Source of the DNA: Phycisphaerae bacterium
GTDB lineage: Bacteria; Planctomycetota; Phycisphaerae; Phycisphaerales; SM1A02
Assembly: GCA_002717655.1 (NCBI GenBank)
Contig: PBAY01000052.1
Coordinates: 1-38,056, forward strand
DNA length: 38,056 nucleotides
Direction of reading: 5' to 3'
Part shown: one piece after another, positions 1 through 8,107 of the stretch
Numbering within the stretch: the first letter of the stretch is position 1
Layout: every line of letters starts with the position of its first letter
Position numbers and translations under genes: made by a program
Notes under the pieces: generated by a model
What the model saw: only the letters and a program-made list of their open reading frames with translations
The model's database searches: none
Told to the model about the DNA's origin: nothing

Positions 1-946
1 GGAAGCCAAGCGAACCGGCAGGCCATGATCCTCCATCGTATTCGCGGAAGAACACGTAGCTGTCGTTGTCAAGAATGAGGTCGCCCACCTTGTCCGGATG
101 ACTTTTGTAGAGACGCCGGACGACGGTGAGGTTCAATGCGGTTGGATCAGCCAGACCTGATTCGACAAGTGAGACCCCAAGCCCCTTGTACTCACGGTCG
201 GTCTTGCCGTTGTAGCCGACGAACATGGTTGATCCATCTTCCATCTTGATCTTGGCGGAACCATTGACATGCGCGATATAGGCTGACAGTGGATCTTCCA
301 CCCAGACCAGTTCCGATCCATCGAAGAGATCGCGGGATTCGATTTCACGTCGACTGGGCCAGGATCTGATTGATCCATCAGACTGTCGCTGGCCGAGTGG
401 TTCTCCAGTTGCCGGGTGCGTCACCAGATCGTCGGGTCTTGTGAACAGTGGTGTGTCATCGGCATCATCAGGTGCTGTTTGTCCTTCAAGAACCGGTGAG
501 AAGTAGCCCGTGAAGAGAATCGTGCCTTCGCCATCGCAGCCCACTGATTCATAGACATCGAATTCGGCCAGCAGTCGATTACGGAAGGTTGCTTCATCAG
601 GAGCGGTTTCAAGAAGTTCACGCATCGCGACCACTGAAGCTCTGGCATGGGCGTGATCCACTCCGGCATGTGGATACCACTGGGTTGTCGATGGCTTGTC
701 GAACCACGTGATGCTCTCATCCATGGCATCGCGGAGGAAGAGATCTCGACTCGACCAGGCCGCCTCAAGATCAGGCAGCCGTGAAGGATCCGTGATCTTG
801 ATCAGCGCCTGTTGACCTTCTGACAGGGGGCGTGAATAGTCCTTGGCGGAGATATTGGCACCTTCAGGTGTTTCAACCTTTTCCGGGGAGCAGCCAGCCA
901 GCCCGGCCAGCATGCCGAGACTTGTCAGATAGGTCAGATTTCGCAT
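1..946 (-). CDS. mltA: MltA-family lytic murein transglycosylase, lipoprotein (C-terminus cut by window edge)
   Basis: The reading frame is open from an ATG at 946 to the left edge, giving about 315 residues. A good Shine-Dalgarno GGAGGAA precedes the start. The N-terminus is a lipoprotein signal with lipobox LAGC (Cys19). The body carries MltA landmarks: GYFSPVLEG near residue 150, then a DPLSAYIAHVNGSAKI stretch, an MFVGYNGKTDREYKGLG stretch and finally DSYVFFREYDGG, the NPSYVFF-like motif. MltA enzymes cleave the beta-1,4 MurNAc-GlcNAc bond of peptidoglycan, forming anhydro-muropeptides, from an outer-membrane anchor. The catalytic aspartate (Asp308 in E. coli) lies C-terminal to these motifs and so falls outside the window. 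It is divergent from tatA. The family call is firm; activity cannot be judged from this fragment. Confidence 0.85.
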   Translation of the reverse strand, partial: MRNLTYLTSLGMLAGLAGCSPEKVETPEGANISAKDYSRPLSEGQQALIKITDPSRLPDLEAAWSSRDLFLRDAMDESITWFDKPSTTQWYPHAGVDHAHARASVVAMRELLETAPDEATFRNRLLAEFDVYESVGCDGEGTILFTGYFSPVLEGQTAPDDADDTPLFTRPDDLVTHPATGEPLGQRQSDGSIRSWPSRREIESRDLFDGSELVWVEDPLSAYIAHVNGSAKIKMEDGSTMFVGYNGKTDREYKGLGVSLVESGLADPTALNLTVVRRLYKSHPDKVGDLILDNDSYVFFREYDGGSWPAGSLGF

Positions 947-1038
947 CACGCTCGTTCCTCCTTGAATCACACGTCAACTGGCCGTTCATAGGGCCTGCGA
1001 CGCTTCTATCGGCCTCTCTTGGCCTTCGTTTGCAGAGT

Positions 1039-1060
1039 TCCAGAGCCTCAATGCTCTGGA
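1039..1060 (+). promoter_or_regulatory. Hairpin in the tatA leader
   Basis: TCCAGAGC and GCTCTGGA form a perfect 8-bp inverted repeat around a 6-nt CTCAAT loop, about 40 nt upstream of the tatA start in the divergent mltA-tatA gap. No T-run follows, so it is not a classic terminator. It could be a leader hairpin or an operator; the role is unknown. Confidence 0.3.
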
Positions 1061-1101
1061 CCCGGTAGACTGTACCTGAACCCGTTCCCGGAGGACTCGA
1101 C

Positions 1102-1407
1102 ATGTCACTATCCACAACCCTTCCATTGCTGCTCGGAATCGGCGGTATCGGCACAGTCGAGATCATCGTGATCCTCGTCATTGGTCTCTTGATCTTCGGC
1201 CGCAGGCTCCCTGAAGTGGGCCGCAACGTCGGTCGAAGCCTCGTGGAGTTCAAGAAGGGGGTCAAGGGTATCGAGGACGACATCGACAATGGCAGCAAGC
1301 CCGCGACGGCTCCCAAGTTGTCTGATCAGTCTGTTGCACGTGAAGAAGTTCAGGCTGCGGCGGACAAGATGCATGCTCCAGGTGGCGATCGACCTGCCTC
1401 GGACTGA
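1102..1407 (+). CDS. tatA: Twin-arginine translocase subunit TatA (TatA/TatE/B family)
   Basis: A 101-residue protein with the TatA plan: a short periplasmic start, a transmembrane helix at roughly residues 17-35 with the conserved Glu in GTVEII, the FG hinge (IFGRRLPEVG), an amphipathic helix (RNVGRSLVEFKKG) and an acidic, disordered tail. TatA oligomers form the conducting part of the Tat system, which moves folded proteins with twin-arginine signals across the inner membrane. The start is fixed by GGAGGA at 1090-1095, 6 nt before the ATG. No tatC is seen nearby, so it appears to be an orphan tatA, common in Planctomycetota. TatB is possible, but the length and the FGRRLPEVGR hinge fit TatA better. 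Confidence 0.9.
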   Translation: MSLSTTLPLLLGIGGIGTVEIIVILVIGLLIFGRRLPEVGRNVGRSLVEFKKGVKGIEDDIDNGSKPATAPKLSDQSVAREEVQAAADKMHAPGGDRPASD

Positions 1408-1445
1408 GTGCGGATCCGGACACCAGATATCATTCAACATTCCTC

Positions 1446-1519
1446 GGGCGATTAGTTCAGTTGGCTAGAACGCACGGATCACACCCGTGAGGTCACAGGT
1501 TCGAGTCCTGTATCGCCCA
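1446..1519 (+). tRNA. tRNA-Val (anticodon CAC)
   Basis: A full 74-nt cloverleaf can be drawn. The acceptor stem GGGCGAT/ATCGCCC is perfect, the D-stem is GTTC/GAAC, and the anticodon stem CACGG/CCGTG encloses the loop ATCACAC with anticodon CAC (reads GTG, valine). The T-arm is ACAGG-TTCGAGT-CCTGT. The discriminator is A and no CCA is encoded. It lies between tatA and upp in the same orientation. Confidence 0.93.
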
Positions 1520-1591
1520 TTCTCATGTCTGATCGGGGCCCTTGCGGGGCTCGACTCATGGTCTGATTCTTGCAGCAGGTAACATGGTTGC

Positions 1592-2233
1592 ATGCCTGCA
1601 GAGTCACATCCCAATCTGACAATCCTTGATCATCCCTTGATTCAGAACAAGATGGCCCGTCTTCGTGATGAAGCGACGTCGCCCGAGGATTTTCGACGCT
1701 TGACTTCTCAGGTTGCAGGGCTGATGACGTTTCAGGCTTGCCGCGATCTTCCATCTCGTGAGACGACTGTTCGAACGCCGCTTGAGGAAGCGGTTGCGTT
1801 CAGGTTGTCGGCGCCCATCACCTTGGTTCCTATTCTTCGTGCCGGTCTGGGCATGGTCGAAGGAATCATCGCCTTGATGCCCGAAGCCAATGTGGGTCAT
1901 GTTGGTCTCTATCGAGATGAGTCAACGCTTGAAGCGGTGAACTACTACTGCAAACTTCCTCCTGAAGTTGCCGAAGGTCCGGTGTTCCTGGTTGATCCGA
2001 TGCTTGCAACCGGTGGTTCCGCAATTGCCGCGACCGACCATCTTCTCAAGCACGGTTGTCAGGACATCCGGATGATTGCACTTGTTGCAGCGCCTGAAGG
2101 TGTGAATGCCATGGCTGAATCACATCCAGAAATCCGGGTGTATGTTGCCGCGCTTGATCGTCAATTGAATGAGAACGGGTACATCGTTCCCGGCCTGGGC
2201 GATGCCGGCGATCGCATCTTCGGAACTCGATAG
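1592..2233 (+). CDS. upp: Uracil phosphoribosyltransferase
   Basis: A 213-residue, full-length member of the UPRT family. It converts uracil and PRPP to UMP in pyrimidine salvage in the cytoplasm. The PRPP-binding signature is visible as VDPMLATGGSA near residue 135, preceded by ITLVPILRAGLGMVEG, and the uracil-binding C-terminus has GYIVPGLGDAGDRIFGTR. It begins 72 nt after the tRNA and converges almost directly on the DUF3500 gene (1-nt gap), so it is probably monocistronic. No SD stands out before the ATG. Confidence 0.97.
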   Translation: MPAESHPNLTILDHPLIQNKMARLRDEATSPEDFRRLTSQVAGLMTFQACRDLPSRETTVRTPLEEAVAFRLSAPITLVPILRAGLGMVEGIIALMPEANVGHVGLYRDESTLEAVNYYCKLPPEVAEGPVFLVDPMLATGGSAIAATDHLLKHGCQDIRMIALVAAPEGVNAMAESHPEIRVYVAALDRQLNENGYIVPGLGDAGDRIFGTR

Positions 2234-2234
2234 C

Positions 2235-3281
2235 TCACGGATTCCTGGAAGGTGTGTCTTCATTTTCTGAAGATGGCGGATGGTGTCTTTCATGGTGTCG
2301 CTTCAGCGGGTCAGCGCCCATGTTTCGTTCAGGATCATGCCAGACCATGTGCACATGTTCTGGATCTCCGCCCACGCAGTCATATTCAAGAATAAAGCTG
2401 GGGCCCTGCAGCCTGAAGTAATGTGACTGGTCCGGCGTCAACTTTCCCATCCAGGCGAAGTGGAGGTTGTCGAGGCCATGTTGAGTGATCCGGTCCAGTT
2501 CAATCTGTGCCACAGGTCCTTGCAGGATTCGAGCATAGGATTCGAGAATGGCCATCGCCATCATCTTCTGATTCATGTTGAGCGTGCCGAGTTTCAGCCC
2601 CTCGGGTTTGTTCAGTCGATTCTCTCTGCCGGGCATGGTCAGAATGTCATGGGGGGTTCGGTCTGAAAGAATCGCTTGCTTGCGTTGTTCATCATCAAGG
2701 CTCTGCATGAACTTGAAGGCAAGATCCGATTCGTCGCCCAGGACTCGAGTGCCTTGCAACGGACCCTCTGGAAGTTCGAATGGGGCAACACCGATGAAAA
2801 GAGGCGTCACGCAGACTTCTTCGTTGATATGCGTGAAGTTCAGAGAAAGATGATGTCCTTCATAGTGCCAGGCCCAGATTGGTTCTCCTGGAGTGCCGAA
2901 GATGGCGAGCTCATATTGATCTGGATCTCGCGTTGGATCTTCGTGCCCACGCCGTCGCGATTGTTCACGCAAGGCTAGTTCCATGGCATAGATGCCTTCG
3001 AGATCTCGCATGCCGTGTTCTGAAAGCATCGTTGCCAGCAGGTCATTCGCTCGCTTTCTCTGGTCCTTGTTCATGTCTCGCAACGGCAGTCCCGCACGGG
3101 CTCCAGGTAGATACATCCAATGGAGTCGCTTTGAATCCTCGAAGGAATACACCGCCTGCGCCATCTGTTCATCATCAAGAGATTCAATGAACGCCTTGGC
3201 TGAATCCGTGGAGTCGGGGTGTTCTGCGGGGTGGGCATGGCCCAGCACGCCGGCAATCAGGGAGAAGATCAAGATGAGCAT
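2235..3281 (-). CDS. DUF3500 domain protein, probably exported
   Basis: A 348-residue protein with a hydrophobic N-terminus (MLILIFSLIAGVLGHAHP) that looks like a signal peptide. The rest fits DUF3500, a family of unknown function: LHWMYLPGARAGLPLRDM, the tract PIWAWHYEGHHLSLNFT near residue 140, and SHYFRLQGPSFILEYDC near the C-terminus are hallmark segments. Two similar SLDDEQ..QA segments (about residues 34 and 194) suggest an internal duplication. The C-terminus is His-rich (KRHHERHHPPSS). It is divergent from the YHYH gene and convergent with upp. Family recognised; function unknown. Confidence 0.85.
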   Translation of the reverse strand: MLILIFSLIAGVLGHAHPAEHPDSTDSAKAFIESLDDEQMAQAVYSFEDSKRLHWMYLPGARAGLPLRDMNKDQRKRANDLLATMLSEHGMRDLEGIYAMELALREQSRRRGHEDPTRDPDQYELAIFGTPGEPIWAWHYEGHHLSLNFTHINEEVCVTPLFIGVAPFELPEGPLQGTRVLGDESDLAFKFMQSLDDEQRKQAILSDRTPHDILTMPGRENRLNKPEGLKLGTLNMNQKMMAMAILESYARILQGPVAQIELDRITQHGLDNLHFAWMGKLTPDQSHYFRLQGPSFILEYDCVGGDPEHVHMVWHDPERNMGADPLKRHHERHHPPSSENEDTPSRNP

Positions 3282-3450
3282 GGGTTTAGGCTATCAGCAA
3301 CGGACTTTAGGGTGGCGTCACCAGCAATTACGGCTATCTTGAATCGATGGGGATGGTCTGCTTGCAGTCATCCGTATGGCATGAGTGAAGGTCCTGCGGG
3401 TGGTTCTGTTGGGCCGAATCTTGAAACGACGGCCATGAGGAGCCACTTGG

Positions 3451-4512
3451 ATGAATTCTGGAAGATTGATGTCATTGGCCGTCATGCTCACGATTCTTGC
3501 TGCAGGTGCAGCGTTGGCGGACAGTACGACACGCCTGGGTTGTGATTCCGATCTTGATGGTGATGCACAGGTCACGGTCAATGATGTTCTGGAAATCGTG
3601 GCCGTCTGGGGCACGCCGGATCACGACACCGATGGCGATGGTGTCTGTGGCGTCGGTGAGATTCTTCAGGTTCTTGCCGAGTTCGGTTCCACCTGTCATC
3701 CCTTCACCAATGGTGTGATCGTGACGATGGACTATGACGCCGGTGTGGCGATTGTCCAGGGGACGGGCCTTGCCGACCATCCCATGGGTCCCTTTGACGG
3801 AAGTGAAGGCTGCTTCAATCCCAACACTCCGACGGATCAGAACTTCACCTGGCGTATCCCGCTGAATCCCGTCTACACAAACAATCCTCCAGTGAACCTC
3901 TTGAATACGTTTGGTGCGGTTGGTGTCTGTACCAATGGCGTCTCCTGGTACAACCCCTATGACGGCGGTGGTGTCGATGCCCCCAGCACGATCTGCATGG
4001 ATGAGTTCAATGCCCATCCGTCTCCGGATGGTTCCTATCACTACCATCAGGCTTCTGACTGGGCGTATCCCACCGATGCCTCCGGCCATTCGATTCTCAT
4101 GGGCTATGCGTTTGATGGATATCCGGTGTATGGCCCCTATGAAACCGAAGGCGTTTTCGCCAAGGATCTGACCGGAGACATGGCGCTGGATGAATGCAAT
4201 ACGCATTCGGATCCTGTTCGTGGCATTCACTACCACGCGATCTCGTTCGAACTGGACCAGAGTGGCTTCCCATGGATTGCCGGCTGCTATCGCGGCGTGC
4301 CTGATGAAAGCAACTTCATGGGTGGCGGAGGTGGACCACCTCCAGGTGGCTGCAATTCCGGCTGTGGTGCCGCCATGGCGCCTCCTCCGGTATGCATGTG
4401 TCTTCAGAACAATCCCGAGTATGCCTATTGCTGCACGGACTGGGACATCTACTGTTGTATTCAGGCTCAGCAATACTGTGGTTACAACCCGCCAGGCGGC
4501 GGCTGCAACTGA
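3451..4512 (+). CDS. Secreted YHYH-domain protein with N-terminal dockerin-like repeats and Cys-rich tail
   Basis: A 353-residue protein with a signal peptide (to about ALA-D24). Directly after it come two dockerin-like calcium loops (DSDLDGDAQVTVNDVLEI and DTDGDGVCGVGEILQVL), an unusual N-terminal placement. The central region is a YHYH domain, with GSYHYHQASDW near residue 197, DGYPVYGPYE and GIHYHAISFE. The tail has a Gly/Pro linker and then a dense cysteine cluster (VCMCLQNN, YCCTDWDIYCC, QQYCG). SD GAGGAG lies 9 nt before the ATG. YHYH-domain function is not established. Export is likely; the cysteine tail may be a disulfide-knit surface module. Confidence 0.85.
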   Translation: MNSGRLMSLAVMLTILAAGAALADSTTRLGCDSDLDGDAQVTVNDVLEIVAVWGTPDHDTDGDGVCGVGEILQVLAEFGSTCHPFTNGVIVTMDYDAGVAIVQGTGLADHPMGPFDGSEGCFNPNTPTDQNFTWRIPLNPVYTNNPPVNLLNTFGAVGVCTNGVSWYNPYDGGGVDAPSTICMDEFNAHPSPDGSYHYHQASDWAYPTDASGHSILMGYAFDGYPVYGPYETEGVFAKDLTGDMALDECNTHSDPVRGIHYHAISFELDQSGFPWIAGCYRGVPDESNFMGGGGGPPPGGCNSGCGAAMAPPPVCMCLQNNPEYAYCCTDWDIYCCIQAQQYCGYNPPGGGCN

Positions 4513-4623
4513 TCTGGTGCCCCTGTTTCAATATTCCTGATTCAATTGGTACAGCGGCTCCTGAGGATCTCTTTCAGGACATCATGCGGAGACCTGAGTA
4601 TGCTTCCCTCAGGAGGTTCTTAG

Positions 4624-5190
4624 ATGAGAATCCTGATACTTCTGTCCTTGATCATGATGTCCGCCGGGTGTGCCAGTCCACAGCACACACCTGCAGCAAA
4701 ATCTGAATCGATGCGTGTGCTTCAGGGCCAGCCGGGCGAAGTCGTGCTTCTGGTCTTCGGCAGTCCCGATTGTCCCATCTCCAATGCGCTGTCGCCCGAG
4801 TATCAGCGTCTTCACGAACAGCTTCGTGAGCGTGGTGGTCGATTTTATCTGGTGCATGCCCGCCCGGATGTCACCATGGAGAAAGCCAAGGCGCATGCCA
4901 GAGATTACCGGCTCAACATGCCGATTGTTCTCGATCCGGATCATGCGCTGGTGAAGTCCATGGGCGCCACCGTGACCCCTGAAGCCGTGGTGCTGGTGCT
5001 TGATGGCGATGGATCATATCGAAAGGTATATCAAGGGCAGGTCAACAACCTTTATGCTTCTTTGGGCAACCGCCGTGATCACGCCACCGAATTCTGGGCA
5101 CGTGATGCCATCGATGCTTCATTTGACGGCGGTGAGGTCGAGGTGGCTTATCGCAAGCCTCTGGGCTGTTACATCGAGCAGCAACGTTGA
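4624..5190 (+). CDS. Thioredoxin-like (redoxin) lipoprotein
   Basis: A 188-residue protein with a lipoprotein signal (lipobox MSAGC, Cys16) and a thioredoxin-fold domain. The active-site position reads FGSPDCPISNALSPEY: Cys50 is present, but the second Cys of CxxC is replaced by Ser (CPIS). This type is common in Planctomycetota next to haem c/monooxygenase-like genes. A C-terminal GCYIE supplies another cysteine. A perfect AGGAGG precedes the start. Its TGA is embedded in the TTGA start of the next gene, so the two are probably translationally coupled. It may act as an extracytoplasmic thiol peroxidase or reductant for its partner; that role is inferred. Confidence 0.8.
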   Translation: MRILILLSLIMMSAGCASPQHTPAAKSESMRVLQGQPGEVVLLVFGSPDCPISNALSPEYQRLHEQLRERGGRFYLVHARPDVTMEKAKAHARDYRLNMPIVLDPDHALVKSMGATVTPEAVVLVLDGDGSYRKVYQGQVNNLYASLGNRRDHATEFWARDAIDASFDGGEVEVAYRKPLGCYIEQQR

Positions 5191-6524
5191 TCAGTCTTCT
5201 CTGCCTGATGCTGAATGTCCCGGTTACTCAGGCGATACCGGATGAAGCCGTCCCGACCTGGCATGGTGAAATCGAGAAGATCATTGTCGCGCACTGCGCT
5301 GGTTGTCATCAACAGGCTGGCTCAGCACCATTTCCGTTGACGACCTATGAAGAAGTCTCGGCACGTTCTGCCTTCATCGAAGCAGTTGTTCAGGCGGGTT
5401 TGATGCCGCCATGGCTTCCATCCGATCATGGGTTGCCGCTCCGTGGCAGCAGGGGATTGTCCGATTCGCAGATCGAACTGGTTTCCAGATGGATTCAGGG
5501 CGGCAAGCCAAAGGGTGCAGTCGGATTGCCCGTTGAGCGGCCTCCAGTCACTTCGCCGCGTGAACCGGATCTTCGTGTCTCCATGCAGGAGGCCTGGCGG
5601 ATTCCAGCCGAAGGTGGGCCCAACTGGGGTCGACGTGATCGTGACAAGCGTTCCTTTGTTGTGCCCATGAATCACAACCGCACCTTGAAGGTCTCGAGAT
5701 TGATGCATCGCTCCGCGTCGCCACAGGCGATTCATGCCATGACCATGCTTGCGGATACCACTGGCGGTGGGCGGTACCTCGATAATCGTGAGGAGGGGCC
5801 GGGGTACTACATGCCCGGAGATATCCATGATCGTCCCAGCGGTTCATTAGGGGGATCCGGAGTCGGAAGCAGATCACTTGTCTTGCCTGATGGATACCAC
5901 TGGAGTCTGCCTGCTGATGCGGATCTCCTGATGCAGGTTCATTTCAGGCCAACGGGTCGGGCGGAACATCTTCAGGAATCTGTGGATTTCTGGGTAACGG
6001 ATGATCCCGCGAGTCGGCCGCTGCAGACCTTGATCAGCATGGTCTGGAGAGTTGATGTTCCCGTTGCAGAGACCCGGCGACTGATGGAGTCATGGACTCT
6101 GCCGGTAGCAGTGGATCTGGTGGGGATGACCCCTCGTGCCAATGGTGTCGTCACTTCCTTGAATCTGAACGCCACATTGCCAACTGGTGAACGGCTGAAT
6201 CTTCTTGATATTCCCGAGTATGACCCGCACTGGCGCATGCCTTACATGCTTCTTGAGCCGCTTCGACTGCCAGCAGGGACGCAGGTGAATTCATCCTGGG
6301 TGCTCGCCAATACTACGGAAAACCCTCGAAACCCGTTTGTGCCTTTGAAACCTTATATAACGGCTCGTCGTACGGGAGTGGTTGCGATGCTGCTGCATGT
6401 TGCGACTCTGAATCAGGACGATCAACAGGCATTGATGAGCTGGCATGACGAGATGCTTCGCTCACGGCAGCGACCTCGAAGATCCGTTAAATCTGGATTG
6501 GAACCATCCGACACCAGTCGTTGA
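5187..6524 (+). CDS. Haem c domain plus degenerate copper type II monooxygenase-like protein
   Basis: A 445-residue protein starting at TTG and overlapping the previous stop by 4 nt. After a short signal peptide there is a haem c site CAGCH (Cys37, Cys40, His41) with a probable axial Met in LMPPWLP near residue 73. The remainder follows the two-domain plan of PHM-like copper monooxygenases: SPQAIHAMTML, VLPDGYHWSLPADADLLMQVHF, LNATLPTGERL and LRLPAGTQVNSSWVLANTTENPRNP-type segments in order. Most expected histidine copper ligands are absent; the usual HxHLLG-like motif is replaced around PRANGVV, and the C-terminal Met motif is not seen. It is probably exported and may be an electron carrier or binding protein rather than an oxygenase. 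Confidence 0.75.
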   Translation: MISLLCLMLNVPVTQAIPDEAVPTWHGEIEKIIVAHCAGCHQQAGSAPFPLTTYEEVSARSAFIEAVVQAGLMPPWLPSDHGLPLRGSRGLSDSQIELVSRWIQGGKPKGAVGLPVERPPVTSPREPDLRVSMQEAWRIPAEGGPNWGRRDRDKRSFVVPMNHNRTLKVSRLMHRSASPQAIHAMTMLADTTGGGRYLDNREEGPGYYMPGDIHDRPSGSLGGSGVGSRSLVLPDGYHWSLPADADLLMQVHFRPTGRAEHLQESVDFWVTDDPASRPLQTLISMVWRVDVPVAETRRLMESWTLPVAVDLVGMTPRANGVVTSLNLNATLPTGERLNLLDIPEYDPHWRMPYMLLEPLRLPAGTQVNSSWVLANTTENPRNPFVPLKPYITARRTGVVAMLLHVATLNQDDQQALMSWHDEMLRSRQRPRRSVKSGLEPSDTSR

Positions 6525-6652
6525 CACGTGTTGTGCGTGAGCTCTTGAGTGATCAGGAGTTGCCTTGACTACTGATATTGCATTATGCTCGCGCATGTTC
6601 GAGCTGCAATTGAGGTTTGATTCGTGGGTCAAAGCCCTGGAAGGGGACGAAT

Positions 6653-7216
6653 ATGAGAACTGGCTTCAGCATCGCATCTGTGCTTCTTGCTTGTGGTCTC
6701 TTGAGTCTGTCGACCGTAATGGTCGGTTGTTCAACCGCACCGCAGACGGCGGTTGAGCGTGATCAGCTTGTATCTGATTCCGAGGCGACTGCTTCCAGAT
6801 TCCGTTCCGAAGATCCACGAACGCGTTCCTTCTTTGACAACGCATATGCCTACGTGGTCTTCCCGAAGATCACGCAGGGAGGCGTGGGGATTGCCGGTGC
6901 CTATGGTCGCGGTGTGGTGTATCAGGGTGGACGGATGGTTGGTTATGCCGGGATGACCCAGGGAACCATCGGCGCCCAGATCGGCGGCATGTCATGGTCT
7001 GAGATAATTTTCTTTGAGAATCGATGGGCCTTCGACAAATTCAAGAGTGGTCAGTTCGCGGCATCAGCCAATGCTTCATATGCAGGGCCCAAGCAGGGTG
7101 GAACCAATGCACTCAATTATGCAGAGGGCGTCATGATCTTCACCATGGACACGCGAGGCTTGGCTGTTGCAGCAGCTGTGGGTGGCCAGCAGTTTGAATA
7201 CGAGTCATCAGAGTGA
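6653..7216 (+). CDS. YSC84-like (lipid-binding SYLF) domain lipoprotein
   Basis: A 187-residue product from the ATG at 6653, chosen over one 36 nt upstream because GGAAGGGGACGA sits just before it and a clean lipoprotein signal follows (lipobox MVGC, Cys26). The body matches the YSC84/SYLF fold: FFDNAYAYVVFPKITQGGVG, GRGVVYQGGRMVGYAGMTQG, GAQIGGMSWSEIIFFEN and a C-terminal GLAVAAAVGGQQFEY. Bacterial members are exported proteins of poorly defined function; the eukaryotic domain binds phosphoinositides. The stop overlaps the GTG start of the next gene by 4 nt (GTGA). Family likely, role unknown. Confidence 0.85.
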   Translation: MRTGFSIASVLLACGLLSLSTVMVGCSTAPQTAVERDQLVSDSEATASRFRSEDPRTRSFFDNAYAYVVFPKITQGGVGIAGAYGRGVVYQGGRMVGYAGMTQGTIGAQIGGMSWSEIIFFENRWAFDKFKSGQFAASANASYAGPKQGGTNALNYAEGVMIFTMDTRGLAVAAAVGGQQFEYESSE

Positions 7217-7698
7217 CCAACACCGTGTCAGCACAGCATCAAGACCAATCGTCAGGCAGCAATTTGCACGATGTCGCCCCACGTGTTCGTGGAATCATCG
7301 AGTCGGCGATCTATGTCGATGACATGCAGCGTTCAGTCGATTTCTATCGAGAGGTAGTCGGTCTGGCTCAGGCGGATGAGGAGATTGCTCGACGTCTTAA
7401 TGCGATGGTTGTTGGTCCTTTTCAGGTGTTGTTGATCTGCAGTCGAGGTGGCGCGGTCAAGCCAATCGAATTCAGAGGCGGCCGTGTCCCTCCACATGAT
7501 GGATCAGGCCCTTTGCATCTGGCATTTGGAGTCGAGGAAGACAGTCGCGAAATCTGGCGTTCCAGGCTTGCCAAGTATCGCATCGCGATTACAGGCGAGG
7601 TTGATTGGCCCACAGGTGGATGGAGCCTCTATTTCGATGATCCAGATGGACATGTCATTGAATTGAAAAGTTCCGACTGGCACGGCAGGCCCATCTAG
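7213..7698 (+). CDS. VOC superfamily (glyoxalase/bleomycin-resistance-like) protein
   Basis: A 161-residue protein starting with GTG inside the upstream stop (GTGA overlap), so it is translated with the SYLF lipoprotein. It shows a single VOC module: SAIYVDDMQRSVDFYREVVG at about residues 35-55, LHLAFGVEED near 100, and a terminal YFDDPDGHVIELKSSDW. His and Glu in the latter two segments are likely metal ligands, whereas the first ligand position holds Ser/Glu rather than His. VOC proteins include glyoxalases, dioxygenases, epimerases and resistance proteins, so the substrate cannot be named. Confidence 0.88.
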   Translation: MTNTVSAQHQDQSSGSNLHDVAPRVRGIIESAIYVDDMQRSVDFYREVVGLAQADEEIARRLNAMVVGPFQVLLICSRGGAVKPIEFRGGRVPPHDGSGPLHLAFGVEEDSREIWRSRLAKYRIAITGEVDWPTGGWSLYFDDPDGHVIELKSSDWHGRPI

Positions 7699-7830
7699 GG
7701 TCAGGTCATGCGGCTCTGAAGCATCCACTGCAAGTTGAATTCAAGGAAACAGCGGATTGTGGCAGCTTCGATGGCCATGCTCGTCACGCAGTAAACCCTC
7801 GCGCTGCAGACTGAGCAGTAGGTGTTTGGT

Positions 7831-7971
7831 TCAAAGATTGACGACTACGACCATCAGGATGGCACATACGGCAGCCACCGCTCGTCTTGCCCAGCGTTCA
7901 AAACGCATGTTGCATTCCCTTCCAGACCGCTTCTCTTCCGGATCGACGGTCATTTCCTCATCGTTTACCAT
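7831..7971 (-). CDS. Putative 46-residue single-pass membrane protein
   Basis: A short ORF with a charged N-terminal half (MVNDEEMTVDPEEKRSGREC) and a basic segment (RFERWARRAVA) leading into a C-terminal hydrophobic stretch (AAVCAILMVVVVNL). That layout suits a small tail-anchored membrane protein. No good SD is visible (GGGGCT lies immediately before the ATG), and it stands alone in a gap between two plus-strand genes. The amino-acid pattern is the only support, so it is tentative and could be chance. Confidence 0.35.
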   Translation of the reverse strand: MVNDEEMTVDPEEKRSGRECNMRFERWARRAVAAVCAILMVVVVNL

Positions 7972-8107
7972 AGCCCCGTATCAGGCAAGGACAAGAAATC
8001 CTCCTCATATCCAAGAGAGATTTTCGTCAATCCTTCAGAAGGATTGCCTCAAGTCTCAAGGGGTGTCCACAGGTTGAATTGCGAGCCGGTAACCAAGGAG
8101 ATGTCGA

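Noticed and set aside
1525..1550. Imperfect GC-rich hairpin after tRNA-Val as a terminator
   Set aside because: GATCGGGGCCC-TTGC-GGGGCTCGA pairs only with a mismatch and a wobble, and no T-run follows.
3472..4473. 333-residue minus-strand frame opposite the YHYH gene
   Set aside because: The composition is Ile/Arg/His-rich without domain logic, and the plus-strand gene has a signal peptide, dockerin loops, YHYH motifs and a good SD.
6565..6589. TTGACT...TATGCT promoter upstream of the YSC84-like gene
   Set aside because: The spacing between the boxes is only 13 nt, too short for a normal sigma-70-type promoter.
7757..8077. 106-residue plus-strand ORF in the gap after the VOC gene
   Set aside because: Ser/Arg/Thr-rich with no hydrophobic or domain pattern and no SD. 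It lies opposite the small membrane ORF and ends in the Pmp3 leader.
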